Assembly (NCBI GenBank): GCA_021827885.1
Contig: JAKAUD010000063.1
Coordinates: forward strand, 1 to 17,255
Direction of reading: 5' to 3'
DNA: 17,255 nucleotides
Source: Thermoplasmata archaeon
GTDB taxonomy: Archaea; Thermoplasmatota; Thermoplasmata; Thermoplasmatales; Thermoplasmataceae
Positions 1-6,872 of the stretch are shown here, in pieces. The notes beneath the pieces were generated by a model. It saw nothing but the letters and a program-made list of their open reading frames with translations. It searched no databases and was not told the DNA's origin. A program made the translations under genes and the position numbers. The number at the start of each line of letters is the position of its first letter. Positions within the stretch are counted from its first letter, which is position 1.

Positions 1-27
1 AGCGTAAATTCTGACCGAATTTACGCT
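1..27. repeat. Perfect 10-bp inverted repeat (hairpin) at window edge
   Basis: Positions 1-10 (AGCGTAAATT) and 18-27 (AATTTACGCT) are perfect inverted complements separated by a 7-base loop. As RNA or ssDNA this folds into a 10-bp stem. It lies in non-coding DNA with A/T-rich sequence after it. It could be an intrinsic terminator, a processing site for a gene left of the window, or a mobile-element end. The sequence to the left is not available, so the choice stays open. Confidence 0.6.
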
Positions 28-267
28 CTTCATAATTATAAATCAAAAGATTTCATTTTAAAGCAATATAGCCAAAGTAACTTTAGCAGAATTGCCTGGG
101 AAAAAAAGAGAATCACCACTGGCAGAATATATCCTCACCATTCCAGGGATGTTGCATTCATCGACTGCCTATTTGTCAGGTGCATCAGATGATCAAAAAA
201 TTCCTAATTTTTCTCTGTCAAATTAGCCCCAAAAAAAGTCAAATAGTGGAAACATTAAGAACACAAG

Positions 268-277
268 AATAATTAAT
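268..277 (+). promoter_or_regulatory. Putative TATA box for tRNA-His
   Basis: AATAATTAAT lies about 25-34 bases before the first tRNA base at 302. This is the usual archaeal TATA-box distance for a transcript starting at or just before the mature 5' end. The call rests on position and composition only. Confidence 0.4.
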
Positions 278-301
278 CAATGTTCTATGACCCTATGATA
301 T

Positions 302-374
302 GGCCGGGTTGGGGTAGGGGTTATCCTTGGGGACTGTGGATCCCCGGACCCGGGTTCAATTCCCGGACCCGGCC
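302..374 (+). tRNA. tRNA-His (anticodon GTG)
   Basis: A complete cloverleaf can be drawn. G-1 is at 302. The acceptor stem GCCGGGT pairs with ACCCGGC and C73 is at 374, so G-1:C73 is genomically encoded, the identity element of tRNA-His. The D arm has A14, GG and A21. The anticodon stem GGGGA/TCCCC encloses loop CTGTGGA with anticodon GTG, read as His (CAC/CAT). A 4-base variable region follows, then the T stem CCGGG/CCCGG with loop TTCAATT. CCA is not encoded, so it is added after transcription. D-stem pair 13:22 is U:U and 10:25 is a G:U wobble, both tolerable. No intron is seen. Confidence 0.95.
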
Positions 375-493
375 TCTTTAATCTCAAAACTTGCAGTTTT
401 ATAAGTTGAGTGGAATCTCGTTTTGTTTGTTGATCCCGTTTTATCCACTTGTAAATTCCAAGAGAATTTCGACATTAGTGATCTATTGACCAA

Positions 494-1072
494 CTATTTT
501 GAGAGGTTCTTGCTCTTGGCTGAGAATTTCGTGTAATAGTATAGAACGAATAGGATCGCGATAAGTGATACGACTATAGAAGCAGCTATGATAATGCCAG
601 TACCGCTGTTTTCCGTTCTTATGTTCATGTTTATAAAAGTGTTTTGCGTCACATTCACATAACCCTTTGAAATATTTTTCCCTCCGCCTATAGAATTCTG
701 CTGGTTCAATAATGAATATCCGGTCCCTTTCTCCGAATTAATCACATTTCCATTTGGAAAATATACTGTAACACTATAGTTTCCGCTGGGCACAAGAAAT
801 ACCAATTGATTGGTCTTCGTCGATAAAGAATTTGAATCTTGTGCGCCGTTTAAAACGACTTTCCAATCAGAACCGCTTGGAAGACCGGTTTCATTAAAAT
901 ACACATAATAGGAATTTGAAAGGTAGATACCATTTTCGGCAGGAATATACTGTTTGATGTTAGTTGCCGAACTCTGGATATCTTTGAAAGTTGATATAGA
1001 TAACCCTTGAATTGAAATTGAAAACGTTAAGATGAAAACTGTTATGAGCGATAGTGCCAGCTTGCTATTCAC
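494..1072 (-). CDS. Secreted/membrane-anchored surface protein with FNETGLPSG domain
   Basis: A 192-residue protein of unknown function. It starts with GTG (1070-1072) and has a hydrophobic N-terminal signal segment (about residues 5-26). Residues 55-150 form a polar, Asn/Gly/Ser/Thr-rich extracytoplasmic region beginning with YVYFNETGLPSGSDWKVVLNG-like sequence. This FNETGLPSG...W.V.LNG signature recurs, often as repeats, in large surface proteins of Thermoplasmata; here there is a single copy. Residues 158-181 are a strong transmembrane helix followed by a short Lys-rich cytoplasmic tail (KFSAKSKNLSK), giving N-out/C-in type I topology. Several NxS/T sites would allow N-glycosylation. It is divergent from kdgA across about 150 bp. 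The topology is seen directly; a surface or sugar-related role is inference. Confidence 0.75.
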   Translation of the reverse strand: MNSKLALSLITVFILTFSISIQGLSISTFKDIQSSATNIKQYIPAENGIYLSNSYYVYFNETGLPSGSDWKVVLNGAQDSNSLSTKTNQLVFLVPSGNYSVTVYFPNGNVINSEKGTGYSLLNQQNSIGGGKNISKGYVNVTQNTFINMNIRTENSGTGIIIAASIVVSLIAILFVLYYYTKFSAKSKNLSK

Positions 1073-1186
1073 GTTCCCGCAATCTAAAGAAAATTAATAA
1101 CCTTTTATCATCCAGACTGTGAGTATTTCTATCCAAATTTGTATCACCGCTGTGCAGTTTTAAGCTGAAAAGAGCGAATAGTAGAA

Positions 1187-1194
1187 ATTTAATA
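1187..1194 (+). promoter_or_regulatory. Putative TATA box for kdgA
   Basis: ATTTAATA in an A/T-rich stretch 35-42 bases before the kdgA ATG at 1229. A start about 25 bases downstream would give an mRNA beginning near 1216 with a very short leader. In that case the AAAGGAG at 1206-1212 would lie outside the message, which makes it unclear which element works here. Confidence 0.35.
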
Positions 1195-1205
1195 AAAATT
1201 AAGAT

Positions 1206-1236
1206 AAAGGAGTAAACCATGATAAAAGATGAATAA
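1206..1236 (+). promoter_or_regulatory. Shine-Dalgarno plus 5-codon mini-ORF overlapping kdgA start
   Basis: AAAGGAG (1206-1212) is ideally spaced, 6 nt, from an ATG at 1219 that encodes only Met-Ile-Lys-Asp-Glu before TAA (1234-1236). The kdgA ATG at 1229 is in another frame and sits 16 nt from the SD. Ribosomes loaded at the good SD would stop inside the beginning of kdgA and could re-initiate there. It could also be a frameshift in an ancestral longer N-terminus. Confidence 0.4.
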
Positions 1237-2122
1237 ACTCAAATTGATCTGCCCATTAATAACCCCACTTGATAATACGAATGAACCAAGCAGAGAATTT
1301 TATGAACTTCTCATATCGGATCTTGCTGAAATGGGAGTAACCTCCATTTTTCCTTTGGGAAGTACCGGATTATTCTCCCTTCTAACTATGGAGAAGAAAA
1401 GAAAATTCCTTAAAATAGTAGCAGAAGAGTCTGAAAACTTGGAAATATTTGTAGGAATAGGGAGCCAGAACACAGATGAATCTATTGAATTCGCAAAATA
1501 TGCATCTGACCTTGGATTTGTAAATATGGTACTCCAGCCCACCTATTACATAAGGCCCGAACAGCCATGGATCATTCGGCACTTTTCTGAAGTCATGGCG
1601 AATGTTGAGGCAAATTTCATAGTTTACAATATTCCGCAGCTGACTGGTGTAACGATTGAACCTGAGACCGTCAAAACCATCATTGAAAATTCAAGCGGAA
1701 GAATTAAAGGCATAAAGGAAAGTTCCGGAGATTTGAGATATTTTAACAACATCATGTTTGAGTTCGGTTCGAAACTCCCGGTGTACCAGGGACAGGATGA
1801 TCTTCTTCTTCAATCCCTTGTTGTAGGGGCAGAAGGAGGTGTTTGCGGCTCAACAAATATTTCATCGATTGCAAAAAATGTTATTGATTCGTTTTCTGAT
1901 AGAAATATAAAACAAGCACGAGAATCTCAGAAGAATTTGAATTTTGTTTTCAGATTACTGACTTCCTATCCGTTTCCTTCCGTCTATTATTATTTATTCT
2001 ATAAGAAGCATAATATCAAAGGAAAACTCCCATTGCCTATCTCCACCATGGAACGAATACCTGATTCCTTTGTAACGAATTCCATTGATTCGATAAAAAG
2101 ATTGGAGAATAAATCACCTTAA
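1229..2122 (+). CDS. kdgA: 2-keto-3-deoxygluconate (KDG) aldolase, DHDPS/NAL superfamily
   Basis: A class I aldolase that cleaves 2-keto-3-deoxygluconate to pyruvate and glyceraldehyde in the non-phosphorylative Entner-Doudoroff pathway of Thermoplasmatales. At 297 residues it has the usual length of the DHDPS/N-acetylneuraminate lyase (beta/alpha)8 barrel. Visible motifs are CPLITPL near the N-terminus, the pyruvate-carboxylate loop GSTG (residues 44-47), the catalytic Tyr133 in VYNIPQ, the Schiff-base Lys163 in IKGIKESSGD, and GQDDLLLQSL followed by GGVCGSTNIS. These segments closely resemble the Picrophilus KDG aldolase as I remember it (PTYYI.P, RHFS, YNIPQL, GQDDLL, GGVCG, ISPYI-like). 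A DapA role is less likely because this archaeal branch is catabolic and no lysine genes are nearby. It is a single-gene unit; the start is discussed with the upstream mini-ORF. Confidence 0.87.
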   Translation: MNKLKLICPLITPLDNTNEPSREFYELLISDLAEMGVTSIFPLGSTGLFSLLTMEKKRKFLKIVAEESENLEIFVGIGSQNTDESIEFAKYASDLGFVNMVLQPTYYIRPEQPWIIRHFSEVMANVEANFIVYNIPQLTGVTIEPETVKTIIENSSGRIKGIKESSGDLRYFNNIMFEFGSKLPVYQGQDDLLLQSLVVGAEGGVCGSTNISSIAKNVIDSFSDRNIKQARESQKNLNFVFRLLTSYPFPSVYYYLFYKKHNIKGKLPLPISTMERIPDSFVTNSIDSIKRLENKSP

Positions 2123-2166
2123 TCCTAGAAATTCAATATCTCCCTGAGTTTTTCAACTTAAAAAAA

Positions 2167-2176
2167 CTATATATAG
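2167..2176 (+). promoter_or_regulatory. TATA box of the rpl7ae-infB operon
   Basis: CTATATATAG preceded by an A-rich run (BRE-like position). Transcription would start about 25 bases downstream, near 2197, giving a leader of about 24 nt carrying the GGAGG at 2208-2212. A short inverted repeat CTTAGG (2180-2185) / CCTAAG (2198-2203) spans the expected start site. Confidence 0.6.
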
Positions 2177-2220
2177 CGTCTTAGGCTCAGGTGATACCCT
2201 AAGTGAAGGAGGAAGATGAA

Positions 2221-2589
2221 ATGGAAAAACAGTCATTTGTTAAGTTTGAAACTCCCGAGACGCTAGAAAAAAAGATACTCGATCTAGTAGAGAACAGTTA
2301 CAGGAGCGGAAAGATAAAGAAAGGCACTAACGAAGTTATTAAGTCCATAGAAAGAGGAGAGAGCAAGATCGTAATCATTGCTGAAGATGTAACCCCACCA
2401 GAAGTTGTGTATTACCTTCCAATGCTATGTGAAGAACGCAAGGTTGCTTATGCTTATGCTAAGAGCAAGACCGAGCTTGGAACAAGAGTAGGAATTTCAG
2501 CAGCTGCTTCAATTTCCATAACAGATTTTGGAAAAAATGAAGAACTTTATAAGCAGATTACTTCAGAACTTGTTTCTTTGAAGAAATAA
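2221..2589 (+). CDS. rpl7ae: 50S ribosomal protein L7Ae
   Basis: A 122-residue kink-turn-binding protein of the archaeal large ribosomal subunit, and a shared subunit of box C/D and H/ACA RNPs and RNase P. It shows the family sequence KKGTNEVIKSIERGESKIV followed by IAEDVTPPEVVYYLPMLCEE, which carries the RNA-binding NE.K and the conserved EDV.P..V..HLP-like region (here YYLP). I start it at ATG 2221, after GGAGG (2208-2212, 8 nt spacing), rather than at the in-frame GTG 2203, which would place the start upstream of the ribosome-binding site. It is the first gene of a five-gene translation operon, with a strong TATA box at 2167-2176. Confidence 0.96.
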   Translation: MEKQSFVKFETPETLEKKILDLVENSYRSGKIKKGTNEVIKSIERGESKIVIIAEDVTPPEVVYYLPMLCEERKVAYAYAKSKTELGTRVGISAAASISITDFGKNEELYKQITSELVSLKK

Positions 2590-2599
2590 GGTGAATTAA

Positions 2600-2809
2600 G
2601 TGGCAGATGAAGCTACGCAGGCTGAAGTAGTAGAATTAATGGGTAGAACCGGCATGACCGGGGAAGCTACTACTGTCAAAGTTAGAGTTCTTTCTGGTCG
2701 TGATCAAGGTAGAATTATAGCAAGGAATGTTCTTGGTCCGGTTAAAGTTGGAGACATTTTAATGCTCAGAGAAACGGCAAGAGAAGCAAAGAAACTATCA
2801 ATCCGGTGA
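2600..2809 (+). CDS. rps28e: 30S ribosomal protein S28e
   Basis: A 69-residue eukaryal/archaeal small-subunit protein with an OB-like fold at the mRNA exit/decoding side. It has the family core [20 protein letters not shown] and ends in [14 protein letters not shown], the expected basic C-terminus. GTG start 10 bases after rpl7ae, preceded by AGGTGA. Its stop TGA (2807-2809) overlaps the GTG of rpl24e, so the two are translationally coupled. Confidence 0.97.
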   Translation: MADEATQAEVVELMGRTGMTGEATTVKVRVLSGRDQGRIIARNVLGPVKVGDILMLRETAREAKKLSIR

Positions 2810-3102
2810 TTAAATTGGCTATTAAAACCTGTGGATTCTGTGGTTCAAACATTGAGCCGGGAACTGGAACAATTTACGTGAGAAGAAGCGGCAATATCGT
2901 TGATTTCTGCAGCAGAAAGTGCAGGGTCAATATGATTAACCTCAAAAGAGTGCCAAGGAGAACAAAGTGGACTAAAGAATATCATACTATTAAGTCCATG
3001 AAAAAGGAGCCGGCAAAGCCTCCGGCAGAGACCGTTGTAGAGGAGGCTCCACAAGAGCCATCTGGAGCACCTGAACAACAGCCCTTGGAAAGCAGTGAGT
3101 GA
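2806..3102 (+). CDS. rpl24e: 50S ribosomal protein L24e with acidic Pro-rich tail
   Basis: A zinc-binding large-subunit protein. Residues 1-60 are the canonical domain: C9xxC12, GTG.IYVRR.G, C35xxxC39 (treble-clef zinc site) and a basic [12 protein letters not shown]. After residue about 63 there is a roughly 35-residue low-complexity tail rich in Pro, Glu and Ala ([15 protein letters not shown], then [12 protein letters not shown]). Canonical archaeal L24e is about 60-70 residues, so the tail is an addition. GTG start overlaps the rps28e stop (GTGA); TTG at 2815 is an alternative start. Next gene ndk begins at its stop. Confidence 0.95.
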   Translation: MIKLAIKTCGFCGSNIEPGTGTIYVRRSGNIVDFCSRKCRVNMINLKRVPRRTKWTKEYHTIKSMKKEPAKPPAETVVEEAPQEPSGAPEQQPLESSE

Positions 3103-3103
3103 T

Positions 3104-3550
3104 ATGCAGGAGAGAACTTTAGTACTAGTCAAGCCGGATGGCGTTAAAAGGAGGCTTGTTGGGGAAGTACTCAAGAGGTTTGAGGCAAAAGGGCTTAAAC
3201 TCGTTGGACTGAAGATGCTGAGCTTGTCAAAGGAAGAGGCTGAAAAACACTATTCAGTCCATAAGGAAAGGCCCTTTTTTCGAGACCTTGTTAACTATAT
3301 CACTTCCAGCCCAATAATTGCAATGATTCTTGAAGGAAATAATGCCCTATCAGTTGTAAGGAATATATGCGGTTCAACCGATGGAAGCAAAGCCGCCCCT
3401 GGAACCATAAGAGGAGACTTTTCGATCAGCATTGAGAAAAATATAATTCATGCCTCAGATTCGCAGGAATCTTATAACCATGAATTCCCAATTTTTTTCA
3501 AGAACAGTGAGCTATTATCATTTGAATACGGCGATGAGGTTCTATTTTGA
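3104..3550 (+). CDS. ndk: Nucleoside diphosphate kinase
   Basis: Transfers the gamma-phosphate from ATP to NDPs through a phosphohistidine, supplying GTP, CTP, UTP and dNTPs. It shows [18 protein letters not shown] (nucleotide-binding start), [20 protein letters not shown], and the active-site His in NIIHASDS (canonical NxxHxSDS), with the family C-terminus [12 protein letters not shown]. About 148 residues, normal length. I chose ATG 3104 because homologues begin close to [10 protein letters not shown]; an in-frame GTG at 3095 adds three residues. It overlaps or abuts the rpl24e stop (TGATATG), and infB begins 3 bases after its stop. This is the conserved archaeal order S28e-L24e-NDK-IF5B. 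Confidence 0.96.
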   Translation: MQERTLVLVKPDGVKRRLVGEVLKRFEAKGLKLVGLKMLSLSKEEAEKHYSVHKERPFFRDLVNYITSSPIIAMILEGNNALSVVRNICGSTDGSKAAPGTIRGDFSISIEKNIIHASDSQESYNHEFPIFFKNSELLSFEYGDEVLF

Positions 3551-3553
3551 GAA

Positions 3554-5308
3554 ATGAGCGCCCAAAACAAAGAGTTAAGGCAGCCAATTGTTTGTGTTCT
3601 TGGTCATGTTGATCACGGCAAAACAACACTTTTAGATTCTATAAGGGGAACTTCTTTTGCAAAAAAGGAAGAGGGAGGAATAACCCAGAGAATTGGAGCC
3701 ACAGAGATTGATATTGCCAGAATAAAAAAAATAGCACAACAAACTGGCTCAAAGTCCCTGTTTAGCATACCCGGATTGCTTTTTGTAGATACTCCCGGGC
3801 ATGTGGCCTTTGCCAATATGCGATCGAGAGGGGGAGCCCTGGCGGATATAGCCATTTTGGTAATAGATATAAACGAGGGCATTAAACCCCAGACGGAAGA
3901 ATCGATAAATATTCTTAAAAAGTTCAGAACACCTTTCATAATTGCTGCCAACAAGGTAGATCTCATTGATTATGCCATAACAGTGAAAGATAGTTCTTTC
4001 AAGATTTTCTTAAATTCACAGAGGGAAGAATTTAAAATTCTTCTTGAGGAAAAGATCTATAAGATTGTCAATACACTCTATTCCTTTGGGTATCCATCGG
4101 AGAGATTTGACAGAATCTCTGATTTTTCAAAAAATGTTGCAATAGTTCCCGTTAGTGCCAAGAACAGAATTGGAATACAGGATATCCTCCTTATAATTTC
4201 CGGCCTTGCCCAGAAATTCCTTGAAGATTCTATCTCGAGAAAATCCGGAAGTGCCAGGGCAACAGTTATGGAAGTAAAAAAGGAGGAATCTCTTGGGAAT
4301 ATCCTTGATTCTATCTTATATCAAGGAGAATTAAAGAAAGGTGCGATTGTTGCCTTAAACACAAGGGAAGGACCAGCGAAAACAAAAATAAAAGCCCTAT
4401 TTTCAAATCAGAAATCCAGCGCCTCGAAGGCGGTGGAGGCGATGAAAGTCAATTCAGCCGCAGGCGTAAGGATATTGATTGCCGACAAACTCAACGTAAT
4501 ACCAGGTTCCCCACTTATAGAAATTAAAGATGATGAAAAATCTGCCTTCGACGAAATACTGAAAGAAACCGCTGTTTCAATTGACCTTTCTGAACACGGT
4601 GTCACGCTGAGGGCAGATACGCTGGGCTCACTTGAAGCCATTGCCTACGAGCTGTCACAGAAAGGCATAAAAATAAGAAATGCACAGATCGGCTTGATTT
4701 CGAGGAGAGATATCATTGATGTGGCTACTCTACAGGAACCCCTTGACAGGCTGATCCTTGGATTCAACGTTGAGATCCTCCCTGAGGCCAAGGAAGTTCT
4801 TCTGAACCAGGACGTTGGCATAATAACCGGGGGCATAATTTATTCCATTGTCCAGCAATGCGAGGAATGGATAAAGAATACAACAGAAGAAATTGAGGAA
4901 GAGAGGAAGAAGGGCATGTCCGTGCCTTCAAGATTTGCCATCATCCCGGAGTATATATTTCGTGCCAACAAGCCGGTGATAGTTGGGGTAAAAGTTGAAG
5001 CGGGAAGAATAAAGGTTGGAGATAACCTCATAAGGGATGATGGCAGGTATGCCGGTACAATAAAAAGCATCAGGGAGGGGGAAATATCAAAGAAATTTTC
5101 GGAAGCCCCTTCGGAGGTTGCAATAGCCATCGATGGGGTAACGCTGAACAGGCAGATTTTCCCTTCTGAACCAATTTATACAGATATAACCGAGGATACC
5201 GTGAAAATGCTTCGGTTAAAGCCCATGGACGATGCAACAATGAAAGTTCTTGAGGAGATAATTAAAATCAAGAGGAAAGAGAATAAATTCTGGGGAACCA
5301 AGGCTTAA
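3554..5308 (+). CDS. infB: Translation initiation factor aIF5B (IF-2-like GTPase)
   Basis: A GTPase promoting ribosomal subunit joining and initiator tRNA placement. At 584 residues it is the normal length for the archaeal factor, without the long N-terminal extension of eukaryotic or bacterial IF2 and without an intein. G-domain motifs are G1 GHVDHGKTT (17-25), the switch GGITQRIGATEI, G3 DTPGH (79-83), G4 NKVD (133-136) and G5 VSAKN (near 200). Domain II (VMEVKKEESLG...) follows, then domain III (VTLRADTLGSLEAI) and the C-terminal beta-barrel and helix (PVIVGVKVEAGRIKVGDNL). It is the last gene of the operon. Its stop TAA (5306-5308) interlocks with the stop of the opposing exchanger gene (5305-5307). 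Confidence 0.97.
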   Translation: MSAQNKELRQPIVCVLGHVDHGKTTLLDSIRGTSFAKKEEGGITQRIGATEIDIARIKKIAQQTGSKSLFSIPGLLFVDTPGHVAFANMRSRGGALADIAILVIDINEGIKPQTEESINILKKFRTPFIIAANKVDLIDYAITVKDSSFKIFLNSQREEFKILLEEKIYKIVNTLYSFGYPSERFDRISDFSKNVAIVPVSAKNRIGIQDILLIISGLAQKFLEDSISRKSGSARATVMEVKKEESLGNILDSILYQGELKKGAIVALNTREGPAKTKIKALFSNQKSSASKAVEAMKVNSAAGVRILIADKLNVIPGSPLIEIKDDEKSAFDEILKETAVSIDLSEHGVTLRADTLGSLEAIAYELSQKGIKIRNAQIGLISRRDIIDVATLQEPLDRLILGFNVEILPEAKEVLLNQDVGIITGGIIYSIVQQCEEWIKNTTEEIEEERKKGMSVPSRFAIIPEYIFRANKPVIVGVKVEAGRIKVGDNLIRDDGRYAGTIKSIREGEISKKFSEAPSEVAIAIDGVTLNRQIFPSEPIYTDITEDTVKMLRLKPMDDATMKVLEEIIKIKRKENKFWGTKA

Positions 5309-6252
5309 CTGCTATATTTTTGTTTCAGTTTCTTCCGCGGAAGATGTCCAAGAATGATGGGAATTAGCAGAAGAACGGAAAATACTAGAATAATTATCAC
5401 AGATATTCTGGAGCCGCTAAAACTCACGGGAGATATTAATGTTGCCAGTGCCAATAGAATCGTTGCTTTGTATATAGATGAAGAGAGAATGAGGCCAATT
5501 GCAGAATCATTCTCCTTTTTTCGTATTGTTATGAGAAACATCACACCCTCTGGTATAGAACCTGCAATACCAGCGATGATGAACCCCCAGAAGAAAAGAT
5601 TTCCTCCAAGGAGTGTATAGAAATAATGAGAAAAGGTAACAACATTTTCAGATGCAAAAAATATGAGGAACGCTGATGTGAAAAAAACCAGGGGATTATA
5701 ATTGCTCTGCAGACTGTCAACTGTTTCATTCTCCCTGATGAGGTGGAAGAGATAAAAAACGAATATTAAAATCAAAATAAATGCAAGGACAAGCGTTATT
5801 GATAAATAATAAAAAGAAAAAAGAAGAAGGGCTGACATGGCAATGATCATGATAATAGTATCTATGGCGAATCTTCTCCTGACAGCGACCCCTGAAACCA
5901 GTACGAACACTAACAGGATCCCCATGGCAACAAGGTTGGAACCCTGAATGGCTCCAAAGGATATTGAAGAATAACCTCTCAGCGAAGAATTGAATACAAC
6001 AAATATTTCATCAACTATAGAGAGAAATGAAAGAATTGTTGCGCCCGTCTGCATCCTGGAAAGACCAAGTTTCGTGCCGAATCCAATGGCCTCATCAACG
6101 AAGGCATCTCCTCCTACAGCAAATGCAAGCACTGTTACAACGAGTCCCAAGATGGCAATATATATATTAAAATTAGTGATAAAAATGAATATAATGGAAA
6201 TTACCAGAAGGAACGTGAGAAAAAAGAAAAATTTTTTATCTGGTTGTGTCAA
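5305..6252 (-). CDS. Sodium/calcium exchanger-like (CaCA family) membrane protein
   Basis: A 315-residue integral membrane protein with about 10 hydrophobic helices and the two inverted alpha-repeats of cation/Ca2+ antiporters. Repeat 1 (residues 48-106) contains GGDAFVDEAIGFGTKLGLS and, in place of the usual GTSxPE, SIVDE with the ion-ligand Glu82, followed by GAIQGSNLV. Repeat 2 (230-262) has GSIPEGV with Glu235 and SSSIYKATI. Both acidic ligands are kept but the GTS of repeat 1 is lost, so ion specificity is uncertain. TTG start at 6252 overlaps the speH stop (TTGA), so it is translationally coupled to polyamine synthesis. The role is inferred from the family: export of Ca2+ or another cation against Na+ or H+. 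Confidence 0.8.
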   Translation of the reverse strand: MTQPDKKFFFFLTFLLVISIIFIFITNFNIYIAILGLVVTVLAFAVGGDAFVDEAIGFGTKLGLSRMQTGATILSFLSIVDEIFVVFNSSLRGYSSISFGAIQGSNLVAMGILLVFVLVSGVAVRRRFAIDTIIMIIAMSALLLFSFYYLSITLVLAFILILIFVFYLFHLIRENETVDSLQSNYNPLVFFTSAFLIFFASENVVTFSHYFYTLLGGNLFFWGFIIAGIAGSIPEGVMFLITIRKKENDSAIGLILSSSIYKATILLALATLISPVSFSGSRISVIIILVFSVLLLIPIILGHLPRKKLKQKYSS

Positions 6253-6647
6253 ACAAAAAGAGCCTGGTTTGTGTGAACGGAACTGAGATTCTCTCCTATC
6301 ATTTGACCCCTTTCAACCCGCCTGGTTCTTACGGCCGTTGGCATTAGGTTTTCAAGTAGATATTCATATGCAATTTCAGCTTTTGATGGATCACCGCATG
6401 TGTATAAATCCAGAGTTACCAATCCGTGCTCGGGCCAAGTGTGAAACGACAGGTGAGACTCTGCAAGCAAGATAATGCCACTTGCTCCAATAGGATCAAA
6501 CTGATAATAATCAGAGGAAATCTTTGTAAGTCCTCCAATCTTAACAGCTTCTTCCACTATTCTCCCGATCGGCTCTTTTCGCTCAATTAGGCTCGGGCTT
6601 ACGCCATACATATCCGACAGTATGTGTACGCCCACGGCCACTTTCAT
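6249..6647 (-). CDS. speH: S-adenosylmethionine decarboxylase proenzyme
   Basis: Makes decarboxylated AdoMet, the aminopropyl donor for spermidine and longer polyamines. It is made as a proenzyme that self-cleaves between Glu63 and Ser64 in LLAESHLSFHTWPEHG; Ser64 becomes the pyruvoyl cofactor. The other catalytic residues of the bacterial/archaeal class 1B enzyme are present: Ser56 (GASG), His69 and Cys84 (LYTCG), each offset by one from the Thermotoga enzyme. 132 residues is normal. ATG start with GGAGG 4-8 bases upstream (forward CCTCC at 6651-6655). It is the first gene of a two-gene unit with the cation exchanger. Confidence 0.96.
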   Translation of the reverse strand: MKVAVGVHILSDMYGVSPSLIERKEPIGRIVEEAVKIGGLTKISSDYYQFDPIGASGIILLAESHLSFHTWPEHGLVTLDLYTCGDPSKAEIAYEYLLENLMPTAVRTRRVERGQMIGENLSSVHTNQALFV

Positions 6648-6650
6648 CGT

Positions 6651-6703
6651 CCTCCATTTTTCCCATTCCTCAATGGTTAATAATTTTTAATTATTTAAAT
6701 ATT
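6651..6703 (-). promoter_or_regulatory. speH: Promoter and ribosome-binding site of speH
   Basis: On the minus strand, ATATTTAAATA (forward 6693-6703) fits a TATA box about 50 bases before the ATG. Transcription would then start near 6670. GGAGG (forward 6651-6655) precedes the ATG at 6647. The surrounding 6704-6859 is very A/T rich and shows no gene. Confidence 0.5.
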
Positions 6704-6845
6704 TTATTTTCTGTTGTCATGGTAATAATATTTAGCATATGTAATAGTATTGGATGGGATTGTACTGTAGCTAAATATTTTTATCAGTATATTAATAATA
6801 TTATATTTATCAATATGTGAAATGTTTTCAAGTCGTTACAAATTG

Positions 6846-6872
6846 AGCATTAAAGCTCTTTATAGAGATGCT
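6846..6872 (-). terminator. Possible hairpin at the 3' end of the HTH regulator gene
   Basis: AGCAT (6846-6850) pairs with ATGCT (6868-6872), and CTCT (6856-6859) with AGAG (6864-6867), leaving a 5-base bulge. The hairpin straddles the regulator's stop codon (6860-6862). A/T-rich DNA follows. Weak evidence. Confidence 0.25.

Larger units (their letters stand above)
1..301. other. Gene-free stretch left of tRNA-His
   Basis: No convincing intact gene was found. Apart from the hairpin at 1-27, the one coding-like trace is on the minus strand at 58-168: a 36-codon open stretch closed by TAA (58-60) and bounded upstream by an in-frame TAG (169-171). Its translation contains IPGMVRIYSASGD followed by LFFPGNSAKVTLA, which reads like protein rather than random sequence, but it has no start signal and I do not recognise it. 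It may be the decayed 3' end of a gene. Confidence 0.35.

Noticed and set aside
401..460. Partial inverted repeat around ATAAGTTGAGTGGA and TCCACTTGTAA
   Set aside because: The arms match only with gaps across a 25-base loop; not convincing as a terminator.
2203..2220. GTG 2203 as start of L7Ae
   Set aside because: The extra residues would be encoded by the ribosome-binding site itself; ATG 2221 is correctly spaced from GGAGG.
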